A stretch of 64,000 nt of DNA. Source: Rattus norvegicus. Taxonomy: Eukaryota > Chordata > Mammalia > Rodentia > Muridae. Within the stretch, counting starts at the first letter, position 1. Every line of letters begins with the position of its first letter. The stretch spans positions 93,341,859-93,405,858 of the forward strand of contig NC_086026.1 in the NCBI RefSeq assembly GCF_036323735.1. The letters are read 5' to 3'. Below the pieces are notes generated by a model. It did not search any database and had not been told where the DNA came from. It saw nothing but the letters and a program-made list of their open reading frames with translations. A program made the position numbers and the translations under genes. Shown one piece after another: positions 13,379 through 25,859 of the stretch.

Positions 13379-14227
13379 AGATTCTAGAAATATTTTAAGT
13401 AAAAGCTTCTGGTGGACAACTAAAAGACATTTTCTCCTCCAAATATTTAACCTAAGCTTGTGAAATGGAGTGGATGCTGTGGGATTTGTTCTTTCTGCCA
13501 CAGAGATGGCGTGACTTGCCTGCCTCATCACCCTTTGCTGTAGGCCTGAGGTATCCTTTCCTGCTCATATTCTGTATGTTAGCGGCAAGGCAGATGGAGA
13601 CTGCATGCTTAGTCTCGTGTCGACCTTTTACTGGTGAGTACCAGGTTCTAAGAGATAATTAACAGAGATGAGGTGATTAGTAATTTACCCTTTGAATTCT
13701 GCTTCCGTGTAAAAGGAAAAAAGTCATTCTGTTAATGAGATGCAGTCCCTGTGTTAGGTTCAGGTGGCCTGGCAGAGTCCCATTGGCCCTCAGTGGCTAA
13801 CACCCAAATGTCTGGATGCTTGGCTTGGCACTTGGGCAGTCTGACCTGTTCTAGTCTATCTGTGCAGCTTTCTCTCACCATAAATACGCCAGGTTCCTCC
13901 TCCACCCTGACTGATCCTGTGGTCTTGTCTGAGAACTCCTTATGTGACATCCAGTTCCCTTCCCTCCTCTCTTCAAAACATAGTACAGGGCTGTTTCCCC
14001 TTGGTCCCTTTGCCTCTCTCCCTTCTTGCTGTCCAAAGTGGGAGGGCTCTTCCCTCTCAGTCCACCATGCTACCTGTAGGGTGGATCTCAGGGCCTTCTT
14101 CTTGTGACTTATTGGAATTCTAACTTCTCTGGGTCAGGGCCTGGCCTGTGTGTGCCTTTTGCTCTTCCAGATTTACTATTAGAGATCTTGGCATTTGAGT
14201 GGATACATTGAAATTGTTTCTGAAACA

Positions 14228-14228
<1 letters not shown>
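13379..14228. other. Intron 1 DNA, nothing recognised
   Basis: No recognisable gene, RNA or repeat. The 118-codon open frame at 13751-14107 has no family likeness. Confidence 0.45.
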
Positions 14229-14260
<32 letters not shown>

Positions 14261-14288
14261 TGTATGTATGTATGTGTGTATGTATGTA
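14229..14288. repeat. (TATG)n microsatellite
   Basis: About 15 tetranucleotide units with one GTGTATG interruption near the end. Confidence 0.97.
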
Positions 14289-17200
14289 AAAAGCTAATCA
14301 AGAGTTTATGAACATTCCAAAGAACAACAGGAATGAATTTGCAAATAGAGTCTGCTTTAAAACGTAAAACCTTTGGAGACACAATTTGTTTCACTGCTTC
14401 TTAAATAAATGGTTGAAGAATCTGTTATGAAGACAGTTTATTGTATTATTTGCTTCTATTTGAATATCAGTCTTCTAGAACCCCATTTGGGGTAAAGTTG
14501 GAGTCCTGGGAGGGGAGCACAGTTGACTTTACTGCTCTTAGGCCTGCCTGTTCAGCTGCCCAGGAGGATGCCCTGGCTTACACTGTAGTGACAGGCAGTG
14601 TTCAGACCTACTGCCGAGTCAGACAGTCGCTGCGAACTGGCAGCTGCCTTCCTAAGGGCAGATCTGTAAAATTCTAGACACAGTTTAGACTAGTCTGGAT
14701 AGTAAAGCAATGGATTTTGACCCATAAATGGTCTTTGAGAATGTCAGCACACCCCATCAAAGAATATACAAGTAAATCCCGCCTGTTCCAGAGCTGATTA
14801 AATCAGGTTGGGTATATTTGGGCTCAGCATGTTTGGCTCAACAATAGAGAACATGTGCTGTATTTTTGGAAAGTGAAATAGAACAATGCAATGCCTTTGT
14901 GGTTAGGTGTGTAAACATGATGACAGAGAAAGCCTCAGTCTCTCCCTCCTGGAGAAATAACTAGTTGGTCCTTGACTAAGCCTCTTCCTTTCAACCTGTA
15001 GACATTCTTTTTTGTCTTGAGGCAGGTCATTCAAACTTCCTCTTGTGTTTGTGACACTGGGCTTGGGTTCTTTGCTCCCTCACCACTAGCTTCCAGCACT
15101 TTCCTCATGAGGTACTTGCGTGCCTGTTGGCTGCCTTGGCCTTACAGCCCAGTGAGCCTTGTACTAGACCGGATTAGAGAGGCCTTGTTTTTGCACTCGA
15201 GTTTCTCTTTTATTTCCTAGGGTGACAAATAGAACATCCTAGGAGCTAATCAACAACTGTGCATATCTGAAGACATGGAGTTTTTCTTCTTTCCCCATTG
15301 TCTCTCTCTTTTTATTAGTTTTAATTTTTCTGTTGTTTTAAGTCAAAATGGATGGAGAATTCTGAGGCTGATGATGTAGAGAAGTTCCACATAGAGACCA
15401 GAATTAAGAAGCACATACAAATCAATGATGGTTACTGTATCTTTGTGGGATGCAGACAGTGGTAACCTGTGGGCAGAGCAGGTTACTGAGGAGATTTGAG
15501 CTGGCTATCGGAGCTCCTGGAGGCAGTTTGCTTAGGAGTGAAGCATCCAGCTGAAGCCGATGGTTGTCATTTTCCCTTGAGAAGTAATACTAGTTGGGTA
15601 CGGTGGTACTGGCTTCTGATGCCACCACTCAGAAGACTGAGGCAGGGGAATGGTGAGTCCAAGCCAAGCAGCTCCCTTCCTGAGGTGGGAGGAAGGAACT
15701 GATAAGCTGATGGTGGCCCACCAGAGGAGCCTGGTCCTCACAGTGCTGGTTAGAGCATCTACCCTTCATTGCCTAATTTATGCCTGCTGTGGTGATGTGA
15801 GCAGATCACAGCCTGCAATTACTGTGTATAAAATATAATTATGAAAATGGCCTGCTGCCCCCCACGTGATCTTTCAGCTGTAAATAGTTGTTAATCAGCT
15901 CTTCAGTCACTCCTCGAAGTTACCAGTTGACTGATGGAGAGGTGGGAACGGCGAACACTCCAGAAACAGGCTTGCAGAACCACACCGCAAGCCTCTGAAG
16001 GTGCTGCCTCCTTGGGCAGCAGTCTTACAGCGTGCTGTGGAAAATACCTTCGTCAGCAGGATTTCCTCCCAATAGCAGGGTTTTGACAGTTTTAGCAGGC
16101 TTTGCTGGAACAGCTCTTCCACACAGTATCCTCTAATTGACAGGAAGCACATGCATGAGTTGTTTATAATTTGCAGAGAGAATCTCACCAAATAGTGGCA
16201 TCGTAAATTCATATTTTATGCTTGGCTGACTTTGGGGGCGGGGTAAACATGTAATCTTGATAGAAAACGTAAAGACAGTAAAGGCCGACCTACCCACACC
16301 TTTCTTCCCAAGATAAATCTCTTTCCCAAGTGATCTGGGTTTCAGAGAAAGTGAGGAACAAGCACCAAGAACAGGGTTAGAGCCAGCACATTCCATCCCA
16401 GAGGTGAGAGAGGAGACACAGGATGCACAGATGACATCCAGAGGGGTTTATGGTTAAATTGACGGAAAGGCTCAGAAGCACCCCAGTGATACTCAGCAGT
16501 CCGACCATAAGTCATTAAATGCCAGGTCATGGCTGCTGTGCTTAATAGTTAGAGTTTGATGAGGGAGGTGATCTCAGTGGGTAAAGGGTTTCACCCTTAG
16601 CACTGTTGAACTTTAGGTTGTGGAGTTCTTAATGGGGACTAGACCATGCATGGTAACAAGTTATGACAGCCAACAATCCCTTTGGACTTGACATATCTCT
16701 TTGAGACTAAGGTTACCGGGGACCGTGCAGTGGGGCCACCTGAGGGACCATGTGCATTTGGGACTGAGCCATGAGGAATAAGTAAATAGTAATAAAAGAA
16801 TAGGAAGGCTGAGTGATGGGGGAGCGGCGTCATGGGGAAGAACCAGCCAGACAAGACACAGAGGGATGTCTGAACAGCCCTCAGGAAGTGTGGGTGAAGG
16901 TAGTAAGTAAGGGAGCTGAGGAGAATCATTTGGAAACTCAGTAGCAACTCTACAGGACAATTCTACATTTCTCCACTGGAGTGATGGAAACTGTCAGCTT
17001 CTATTGGGTGTTCTTTGCTACTATATATTTCTAGGTTTTCTTTCTCACTTTATAGAAGAATCATTGTGTGATGGATGGGGGTCTTCAAACATAAGCACCA
17101 CCAAGCTGGTCCTCTGTCGCAGGGACTCTGTGCTGGGCTGGATCTTGGGTGCTTGGGAAGGAAGGAAGACGGGTGAGGGGTGAGGCTGGCCCAGGGGATT

Positions 17201-17477
17201 GGTGGGGGCAGAAGCTGGAAACATTCCAGCATGGAGGTACGGAACATCAGAGATCGTTCAAGCACTTGGCACACTTTATGCCACATTTTAGTAAATGTTT
17301 TCAGGACGAGTAAATGCCTGGGAAACCTCCAAGCAGAGGAGGATGGACCTAGGACAAAGGAAGGGTCGTTTGGTGACATTTTTGACAATGGGACTAACTT
17401 CTAAAAAGGTTCACAATGTCATTTAGTCTCTGGTTTTAGGTTTTTGGTCATCTTGATTCTTCCACACAAAACCTTTT
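14289..17477. other. Intron 1 DNA with a B1 fragment
   Basis: A B1-like piece is at 15589-15664 (TTGGGTACGGTGGTACTGG, ACTGAGGCAGGGGAAT) and a faint B2-like piece at about 16555-16660. The rest shows nothing recognisable. Confidence 0.45.
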
Positions 17478-17905
17478 TGTTTTCTCTTTATGTGCTTCCA
17501 GTCCTGAGTGCTGGAACTTGAACCTAGGGCCTTGTGTATGCTAGCCAAGCACCTCACCACTGATCTAGGTTTCCCAGCCTTGGGTAGTTTGTTTGTTTGT
17601 TTGTTTTATGTGTGTTTGTTTCATACATTCATACATGTGTGAACACATATATATGCAGGTCCATTCGCTGAGGCCAAAGGAGGACCTTGAGCAGGCTCTC
17701 TCTCTCTCTATCCTACTCCCTGGAAAACAGGCTCTTTCACTGAAGCTGGTTAGCTGTTTAGGGATAAGTTGGTGGCCAGCAGGCTCCAAGGGCCCGCCTG
17801 TGTTTGACCACCTGTGTTCTGGGTTTACAGGCATGCACAGTCATACCGGGCTTTCTGTGCTCCTGAGGCAGATCTGAATCCAGTTCCTCCTGTGTGTGGT
17901 GACCA
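17478..17905 (-). repeat. ID/B4-like fragment and B4-type SINE, antisense
   Basis: 17478-17580 has TGAACCTAGGGCCTTGTG and CACCTCACCACTGATCT. 17600-17905 follows a TTTG run and has CTGAGGCCAAAGGAGG, GGGTTTACAGGCATGCAC and CTGAATCCAGTTCCTCC. Confidence 0.6.
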
Positions 17906-18408
17906 CTGACCCTTCTCCTTGGAAACGCTCTCTAGTTGCTGTCTCTTGAACTGTAAGCCTCAGCCTGGAATAACTGCCCATTTGAAACTGATTTATACAT
18001 TTTAGAGCATAGGGATCACTTTGTGTAGGGTGGCCTTTCTCCTTGAGGTTGTAAACACTTTTTATCTGGTACACAGTTACTTTGGCAATGCCTGCAGCTG
18101 TTTTTATGGAAACAAAGAATGTTTTTGTTTGTATTCTCTCTGGGCGGAGGGTGGGGGGGGGATTTAATTTTTTCTTCACTCCCAGATTGGCAAATCATCA
18201 GATTGGTTAGTCTTCGGCCATAGACCTGCACTAATCTTTGGGGCACTTATGTTCTAAAGGATCTACCTGTGACCTTTTTTCCCTCTCACTCCCTAAGCTG
18301 TAGTCCCCTGCCATTTTTTCTCCTGGAACAAAATGTAGTGTTGTTCAGAGTTTTGTACAGGAGTCAAATCAGAGATTAACATACTGGGATACTTCAGAAA
18401 CAGTCATA

Positions 18409-18512
18409 AGACAGGCACGGTAATATATTCCTGCATTGCCAGTACTCAGGAATTTGAGGGTTTGTGAGCTTGAGAGAGCCTAGGTTACAAAGCTAGACCT
18501 TTAACAAAACTC
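18409..18512 (+). repeat. Old B1-like SINE, sense
   Basis: It has GACAGGCACGGTAATATATT, GCCAGTACTCAGGAATTTG and GGTTACAAAGCTAGACC, a diverged B1 order. Confidence 0.55.
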
Positions 18513-18677
18513 GGCAAACCAAAGAACAAAGTAAATACAGCATGTAATAGATTCAGTTTTATTTCAAAGGGAAACAAAAATAAAGATAACAGTGTCTTCG
18601 AACACTGGAGAGCACAGCAGGTGCGGTTTTTAACATGCAACACGACCTTCTAGGCATGAGAGAGAACATGTGACTCA

Positions 18678-18755
18678 GGCTGGAGATTTAGGTCAGTGGT
18701 AGAGTGCTTGCCCAGCCATGCTCAAAGCCCTGGGTTTGATCCCCAACATACAGTG
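18678..18755 (+). repeat. Old ID-related SINE, sense
   Basis: GGCTGGAGATTTAGGTCAGT, GGTAGAGTGCTTGCCCAG and GCCCTGGGTTTGATCCCC follow the ID/tRNA-Ala-like layout, with A-box and B-box like stretches. It is clearly more diverged than the intron 2 ID copies. Confidence 0.65.
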
Positions 18756-18792
18756 AGGGAGAGAGTAAGAGTGAGCAAGGAGAAAGGGTGAT

Positions 18793-20165
18793 ATGAACAG
18801 TGACATCACGGAGATGATGAAATTGAAGGGACTTATTATATTTTGGGCCAGCCATGTGATGTTCCAGGACTATGCACACTGGGTTCTGGTGAACACTGTC
18901 ACCCATCCTACTCACCACTATGCAATAGAAGCCAGGACTTATATCTCCATCTTTGTCACCTCTCGGTTACTTGTTCCCCAGCCTTTGTCCTTCCCTCTCA
19001 CGTCAGCCTCCCCAGCTTCTGACATCACAGCTTGTGTGCAGTCAGCTTTTTATCGAGTGACACCACGTGGTACTTGTTTTTCTGTGCCTTGGGCTTGTTT
19101 CACTTAATGTAGTGACCTCCCCTGAGCCTTGTTGTTGAAATGACAGGATCGCAGCCCTTCCTGCAGCACTGCTGTATTCTGTGGCGGCTGTAGACCACAT
19201 TTCCACCATCCATTCACTGGCTGATGTGTCCTTTGTTAGGAATCAGAGTGGCATGTTTGGGAAAGATGCGGATAGGAGGTTACTGTCCACAGCAAGCTCT
19301 ATTCCAGAGGGAAAGCACCCCAACCACAAGGACTGGTCCAGACTTGAGTGGAAGCAGAATTAGGAGTGATAGAGATTGTAACAAACAGACGGAATGTGAT
19401 GAGGCCTTAAAGGGGCTTTGCTCGCGGCCTGGAAAGGAGCTCCCTAAGAGAGATAGTGTAAAGTAAAATCATAAGTCAGGTGGCACCATAGGCAGTAGGG
19501 GTGGGGGTGAGGGTGCTGAAGGGAAAGAGAACACCTCAGGAAATCCTATGAGCTGGGGGGAATAGCCTCATATTCATAAGTTTTAGCAGGGTTCTGGCAG
19601 GAAGTTTCACACTACATGATTTAGTCTGACATTGCCTGTGCAACAAAGGCCAGTCATTGTAAGGGACCGTATACTTACCTTGCAGTTTCAAAGATGAGGT
19701 GCAAAGTGCAAGGCCACAGCAGTGTCTTTTAACTATCCCAGAGAGAGACAGAGACAGAGACTGAGAGACAGACAGACAGAGACACAGAGAGATGCAAGGA
19801 GTGCGGCCTTATTCCCCAGGCTGTCAAAAAGGGTCTCTTAGAGTAACTAGCCTCTTAAAGGGGCAGGCCCATGGTTTGACACACTTATGCTGTTTCTGTT
19901 TCTTGGCTGTTGTGAGCAGGGCAACAGTGAACACGGGCATGCCTATGCATGTGTGTCTCTGGCCTGTGATTTCATTTCCTTTGGATACATTCCCCAAAGG
20001 GGAGCTAGCCATGGTAATTTGATTTTTCTTGTTGACACTCTCTTCCATGGTGGCTGCACTGACTCTCATCTCTGTCATGAGTTTGTGGGGGGTCTCCCTT
20101 TTGACACATTTTCACCTGTATTTGACGCTTGTCTTTTGTGTCTACTGTGGTTGACACTATTCCTG
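18793..20165 (-). mobile_element. Old L1 pieces, antisense (interrupted)
   Basis: 18860-19260 carries the reverse L1 blocks TTGTTTCACTTAATGTAGTG, TTTCCACCATCCATTCACTG and CTGATGTGTCC. 19880-20110 resumes with GTTGTGAGCAGGGCAACAGTG and TTGGATACATTCCCCAAAGG. The stretch between holds a (GACA)n-rich tract at 19741-19793. Confidence 0.6.
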
Positions 20166-20200
20166 GGCTGTGATTCTGGACTCTCTAAGGAGAAGTAACA

Positions 20201-20531
20201 AGTGTTAGCATTCTGTCTAAGCTCCACCCCCACCTGGCAACAGCCAGGTGTGCCTGACACTATGAAAAGGGCTGCTTGCCTCCTCCTCGCCCTCTTGCTC
20301 TTGCTCTCTTGCTCTTACCCTCCCTTTGTCCCTTCTCTCCCCATTACCCTCCCCCCTTCCTCTCCATGTGCTCATGGCTGCTGAGGCACTCCCTTCCCCC
20401 AAACCCTCATAGAGCATATTCACCCCCTCTCCCTTTATCTTTTTTTAAACACAACATTTGTGCTGAAACCTGGGATCGAACCAGGGACCCGGGAAATATC
20501 CTCCTGTCTTTATCTTTTTATAAACACATCA
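20201..20531 (+). mobile_element. ERV LTR with tRNA-Phe-like primer-site block
   Basis: A probable LTR runs from TGTTAGCATTCTG at 20201 through a degenerate TATA box (ACTATGAAAAGG), a pyrimidine-rich centre and a T-rich/AAACACAACA end at about 20456. Bases 20458-20489 then match the complement of the tRNA-Phe 3' end at 29 of 32 positions, longer than the usual 18-nt primer-binding site. A 24-bp copy of the LTR end (22/24) returns at 20508-20531. No gag or pol frame is seen downstream, so this looks like a broken or solo remnant. Confidence 0.55.
20458..20489 (+). other. tRNA-Phe-complementary block (extended PBS)
   Basis: Contains TGCTGAAACCTGGGATCGAA followed by CCAGGGACC. Relative to the complement of the mammalian tRNA-Phe 3' end it differs at three positions. 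It covers tRNA positions 76 down to about 45. Confidence 0.6.
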
Positions 20532-21929
20532 ACAGGAGAGTGGGGTTGTTTTGTTTTGGTGTAGTACTCCACAACTTCAGTCTGGTATTCAGTTCTGATA
20601 GTGCTGATCTCTGCGGTCATGTCCCCCCACTTGTATATACTTGGTCATATGGAACATGCTTACTTTGTATTCTGGTCGTCCTCATCCCCCATTCCTCCGT
20701 TTCCTCATAACTCTAGGTAAAGATGCCTGTGTATGTCCTGGACCAAATTTCTTAAGTTCTGAGTGTTCGTTCACTTCCTCCTTGCTACAGTCTCAGAAGG
20801 AACTCCTTGGAATGATACTTTAGGTCTTGTATCGTCACATAGCACCAAGAACACCGACCACAAGTACTTTTCAGGACTGCAAATATCAGGCTTGCCAATG
20901 TTCTATTGGCTAAAGAAGGTCATGTGACCAACACAGAGTTAAGGGGAAGATAGCCCACTGAGAGGAGCTGTGGTTTCTCGTTTGTGTGCAGATACAGAGG
21001 AAGGGAGAGTTTAGTGGCTTTGTTGTTTTCAGTATTTTTTTTTAATTATCACAGTGTATAACACATTTTTTTATTATTCTTTCAAATTAATTTAAAAAAC
21101 ATTTTTGATAATGAAATAGTTAAAATGAAATTGTTTTATTCATTTATTTGTGAAATACTGCTGTGGATTAAGTTGGCTTCTCATGATTACACAGTGGTGT
21201 TTTGATTAGAAAACAAATCATCTTTGATTCCTGGACCTCTCTGTGGACCGACAGGTGAGATTTGTGTCATGTTTTGTTTGACAGCCTGTCCACTGTGGCA
21301 CAGAGTTGAGAATCTTTACTCTGTTTTAGTTTCTTCTAAGCTAAGAAATAAAAACTTTCCCCATTCTGGAAGCAGGTTCTCTCCCATCCCTACCCACCCC
21401 AGTCTCTCATCACCATCTGTTTTCCCTATCTGTGTGCTCCACGCCCCCTATAAAGTCCACACCGTCACATCCTGGCCTCTTGGATATCCCCTCTCAGAGG
21501 CAGACTTTGTCCCCATTTTCCCAGTAAACCTCTATTTATTGAGGTCTGTTTCATGATGTGATTTTTGTGGCATTCCTTGGGCCTCTAATTGCCAGGATAC
21601 CCTTTTGCTACAAAGCCCTTTCTGGTTTGGTTGTGTGCCTTTTTTCTGATGTCTCTGCACCATTACAAACAGACGCCAATGAGCGTGCCCCAGATATGGC
21701 CTACTGTCCTTACAGATACATAAAAAGGTCTTAATCAGTCAAGCATCCACACCAACTTAGGGGAAAGGAAGCCATGTGTTTGAACTGTGGAAATAGGTGA
21801 AATAAAGACCTGGCGCATCAAATACCTACATCCTTTGAAGCCACCTAGTGGAGAATCAGCCTGTCTCCACCTTATACTTAAAAGCAATCTTATAGAAAAG
21901 ACAGACTAGGTTTATTCCTGTTTATGATT
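20532..21929. other. Intron 1 DNA, possible LTR fragment
   Basis: A stretch at about 21370-21600 has CCCCTATAAAGTCC and a later CCAGTAAACCTC, spaced like an LTR promoter and poly(A) signal, but I cannot fix its ends. Nothing else is recognised. Confidence 0.3.
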
Positions 21930-22312
21930 AAACCTCTGTTTCTCAAGGGTTAGGCTATGTCCCACCCATAACCTTAACTACAAACGGTCTGTGCTGCCTC
22001 TGACTGTCCAGGAATGTCAGTCATGTCTTTGTTTCAGTAAGTTGTTTATAACCATCTTGCAACCCTACCTTTGTTTCAGACAGTTGTATGACCACCCATG
22101 ACCATGTCTGCCCAACCATGTCTTTGTTTCAGGAGATCTGCTCCTAGAACCCTGCCCATTTGGCCTCCAAATCCCCATTTGGAAACCCTCTACCCCTGAG
22201 CTATAAAAGTCTGTCTTTCTCACATCCAGTGCTGACCTCTCAAATCCCACCATAGAGTGAGGCAGCCTGTGACATGAATAAAAAGCTTTCTTTAATTAAT
22301 CACTTGCTTTAA
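21930..22312 (+). mobile_element. ERV-type LTR with TATA box and poly(A) signal
   Basis: Three spaced copies of CTTTGTTTCAG (22027, 22069, 22122 region) form a repeated U3-like section. A TATAAAAG box is at 22202-22209 and AATAAA at 22277-22282, 75 bp later, as in a compact LTR. Ends are estimated; no internal retroviral genes are seen. Confidence 0.5.
22202..22209 (+). promoter_or_regulatory. LTR TATA box
   Basis: TATAAAAG in sense to Sh3bgrl2, about 6.6 kb upstream of exon 2. It belongs to the LTR at 21930-22312; activity is unknown. Confidence 0.45.
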
Positions 22313-24215
22313 TTAATTTGACCATGATGATTTGGGTCAATGGTCTTCCCCCATCTCTGGGATTAATACTAGAAGTCACTTGATGGTTTTGTATAAAGTC
22401 ACATCTTGGGCAAAGAAGAAAAGCAAGAACATTTGAATGAAAGAAACAGTCCAGCATAATCTTAAATATATCGCCCTTCTCCATTCCCCAGTGAACCCAT
22501 AGAGAAGGCTCTCTCACCCTTTAGGCACCTGAGGCTGGGAGAGGTGCTAAGTAATTTTCAGAAGACTCTCACCCTGCAGGACTCTGATTTCAACTAGGCC
22601 AGTCTGTTCCTGCCCTGCCACCCCAGGTTCTGCCCTGTCTTCTGTGTGTGCTTAATTTGTCTGTAATTAAACTGGCTTGCCCACTGTCATACTTATTAAA
22701 TCTCAATTTAAAAAAACAAAACAAAAACCACATCTCACTTAAATTGATTATGCCTCCTCATTTACAAGTGAGACCGGAAGCTCCATGGAGCCACATAAGC
22801 TATGCACACATGGAACTTAAACAAAAGGTGACAGGTCTGGAAGCCCACGGATGGACTCTGACAGGGCTGCTTAGTCATATAAATTAACTGGCACCCTCCT
22901 GGGAAAGAACTCATCCTACAAGAGAGTGGAGTCTATTGGAAGCCACTGCCACAACTAGAATCAGCCTGAGTCCAGTGCAGTGCGATTTGTTTAGCCTGTC
23001 TCCCGATCACTCCACAGAGGTTGCTGGGGCCTGTGAAAGCCAAGAGCATCTTTACGTCGATTTACAAGGGTCACTGAGTGACCATGCCTCGTCAGCAAAG
23101 CCTGTAGTGCAAGGCCGGACAGCTCACTGCTGAGGTGCCTAGGGGTGTGTCATTAACACTGGGGTACAGGGATCGGGAGCTCTCTGCAGATCCCGGGGAG
23201 CATAACTCAAAGGAAGAGGTTTGCCATGCAGTGGTCAGGAAGGTTGCTTGCTGTCAATCATGTCTCAGGAGATTGCCATAGAGCCTAGAAGCATTTGGCG
23301 AAGTGGTTAAGGGTAATAGAGTCCCAGGGTAGCAGTGAGAAGTCGATACGACAAAGCAGCGTACTTTGATATTCCGTTAGCATCAGTTTGCACCTCTAGC
23401 CACAAATAGTAAAAGCAAAGCACTAAGTTACGCTCTTGTGTTTAAAAAAATAAATAATAAAGCTTAAGCAGGAAATGTTTAAACAGGAGTATTACGTAGT
23501 GAGGACCGACTTTTTCAGTGACTGTCAGAAGCACTGTGTTCTCTTACTCGCAGGGGCCACCTGTCCCTGAATCACTGCAGCTGTGTGCAGTTAGGTAGAT
23601 GACCCTGGGTATACTGCCTTTAAATTCACATAATCTTAAAATGGAGAAATCAGAGTGTCTGAACCATATTTTAGTGGGTTGGCTTTCATTTAAATCAGAT
23701 TGCTTTTTGGCTTAAAGAGCTACTCTCCTGTACAGAGCTTGAGTGGGGATCTGTAAACTTGCAATCAAAGGTTCTCATCCAGGACGGACTGGGTGGACAG
23801 TCCCTGGGTTTATAAAATCCACTCTGTGGAGAGAGGTCAGACCAGCAGTAAGGAGTAACCGATAAAAGGTTAGCATATGTAGGTTATGAAGTGCCCGTAC
23901 ATGGTTAGAGAGGGCTGAACCCAAGGAGCTAGTGCTGCTATGTAAGTAGTTGCTTCTAGCTACCTGTGAAAACTGTGTGTTCATTAACAAGTATTCACTG
24001 TGTGTCTGCTGTATGTGCAAGGTACTGTGTAACGTGCTGTGGACAGAACAGGCAAAACTGCCTGTTCTTGGTGAGTTTATGTTCCCTGTGAGAGGACAGA
24101 TGTGTTGACTGTGGGGGAAAACGGAGGACTTCAAAGGGAGTAGAAAGTTCTAGAATGGCTGGATAAGAAGGGCTCACTTGGGGACTGAATCAGAAATACT
24201 AATTTTTTTTAATAT
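22313..24215. other. Intron 1 DNA, nothing recognised
   Basis: No gene, RNA or clear repeat is visible. Confidence 0.45.
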
Positions 24216-24632
24216 GGTCTTTTAGACAGTCTCATGTAATCCTAGCCAGCCTAGAATTCTCTGTCGACCAGACAAGCTTCAAACTCGCTACAGTCTCTTT
24301 CCGGCACTCAGATGCAGTGACTTACCTTATTAGGGCTTTGTTTGTCTAATGGGGAAGGTTCAGAGTGAAGCAAAGGTCGGAGTGGCAGCTGTAAGATGTC
24401 ACCAGGGACCGAGGCTCCTGCTTTCCCCCTCAGAGTCCCTAGCAGATGGTGTTTGGCTCACATTTGTGAAGTGTTTTCTGTATCTCCAGGTAACCGACCG
24501 TGGTTGCTGTTAGGCAGGGAAGAAGGAAATGGGGAGGGCATCCCACTGAGTAGCCCAGGCCGGTCTTGAATGCTCCTCCCTTTTTTGCTCAGCCTCCTGC
24601 TTGCTGGGCCGGCAGACCAAGCCACGCCTAGC
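24216..24632 (-). repeat. Two B1 fragments, antisense
   Basis: 24216-24322 has TAGACAGTCTCATGTAATCC and GACCAGACAAGCTTCAAACTC. 24533-24632 has GTAGCCCAGGCCGGTCTTGA and CAAGCCACGCCTAGCTGGG. Both are diverged. Confidence 0.6.
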
Positions 24633-25859
24633 TGGGATTTGCCTCTAATTCCTGGGCTCGCTGCCTTCCATCTCACCAGCCAGAACTGTGTTGGGGATCA
24701 CTTCCTGCTTTAAAGACTCTGGGAAAACTGTCTTCTGTAGTTGAACAAGGGCTGTCTGGAAGCAGACTTCTGTTATTAAAAGGGTGGGGTTGGCAATGGG
24801 TAAATAACCATTGTTTGCAATGGCTTCTAAGTGTATTTGAGTGAAAACACAGTGTGAGCTACATGTACCTTCCAGCTCGGATGAATTGACGCAGATGGAT
24901 GGGGCCAACCACCATGGTTCCTCAATTTACCCCTCTTCTATTTGCCCAGCAATGAAAAAAAATACTACTTATAAAATTTGAATCTTGGAGAGAACAAAAT
25001 TCTCTCCAGAGGATATGTCGTGAGTGCCGTTTATATTTGGATTCTAGTGTGCTGACCAGCACTTCCTGCTGTCACGGGGTGCACCCATCAGGCTGCATAT
25101 TCTGTCTGGTGTCCCTGCCATTGCAAGCCGGGGGCCTCACAGCTCCACACCACCTCTGCAGCTTGTAAACAGCCAGCCAGTGTGCTGTTCCTCATCTTCC
25201 TTCCTGCAGCCAGAGCCACAGACATCCTCTGGGACATTTGGTTTGATTAGATTTCCCCTACCCTGAATATCTAGTTGATTGACTGAGCAGTGTTGGCTAA
25301 TCTTCTACAACCTTCCACCCCCTCATGTCTTTTTTCCTGTTACTAAAGGAACCCGGAGTCAATGACAAAATAGCTTTCTTCCTATTAGTAGGGGGAACTT
25401 TACTGTCCCCTCAGGCAGTTCTCTATGAGATTCCACTCTGTCCTTGACGTTTTGAATAGTCACACATTGGTAATGTCTAGAAGGCTGTAGAGTGAAGCCC
25501 TGGCTCCCCCTTTCCTCACTCACCAGCTCCTCCCTTGTCCCTCGCTTTGTCCTCAGTCTCCCAGCACCTCCTGCTAGTTTCTTACATGACCTTCAAGAGT
25601 TTTCCTTTTCAGTAGAACAGGTATGTTCCCAGTTTTCTTCATTGCTTTTCTAAAAAAAGAGCCAGGTCTACACACTTTTTAAACCTGCTGATCAGTCTTG
25701 TAGATTTTTCCAGAATGGTGTTAACAGTTCACAAGAGGGCTGCTTCTGCTTCTGCTCCTGCGTTGTTCTTAAGCTGGACAGTGCTAAAACTCTCCCTGAA
25801 GCACAGACCTGGCTGTGCCTCTTTTTGAAATACAGATCACCTCTGTGCTGAATAGTTTT

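Noticed and set aside
20461..20489. A tRNA-Phe gene or pseudogene
   Set aside because: Only the 3' part of the tRNA complement is present; the acceptor 5' half, D-arm and anticodon arm are missing, and it sits at an LTR end.
20276..20710. 144-codon open frame on the + strand
   Set aside because: It lies in the pyrimidine-rich LTR and the tRNA-Phe-like block; no gag or pol motifs are visible.
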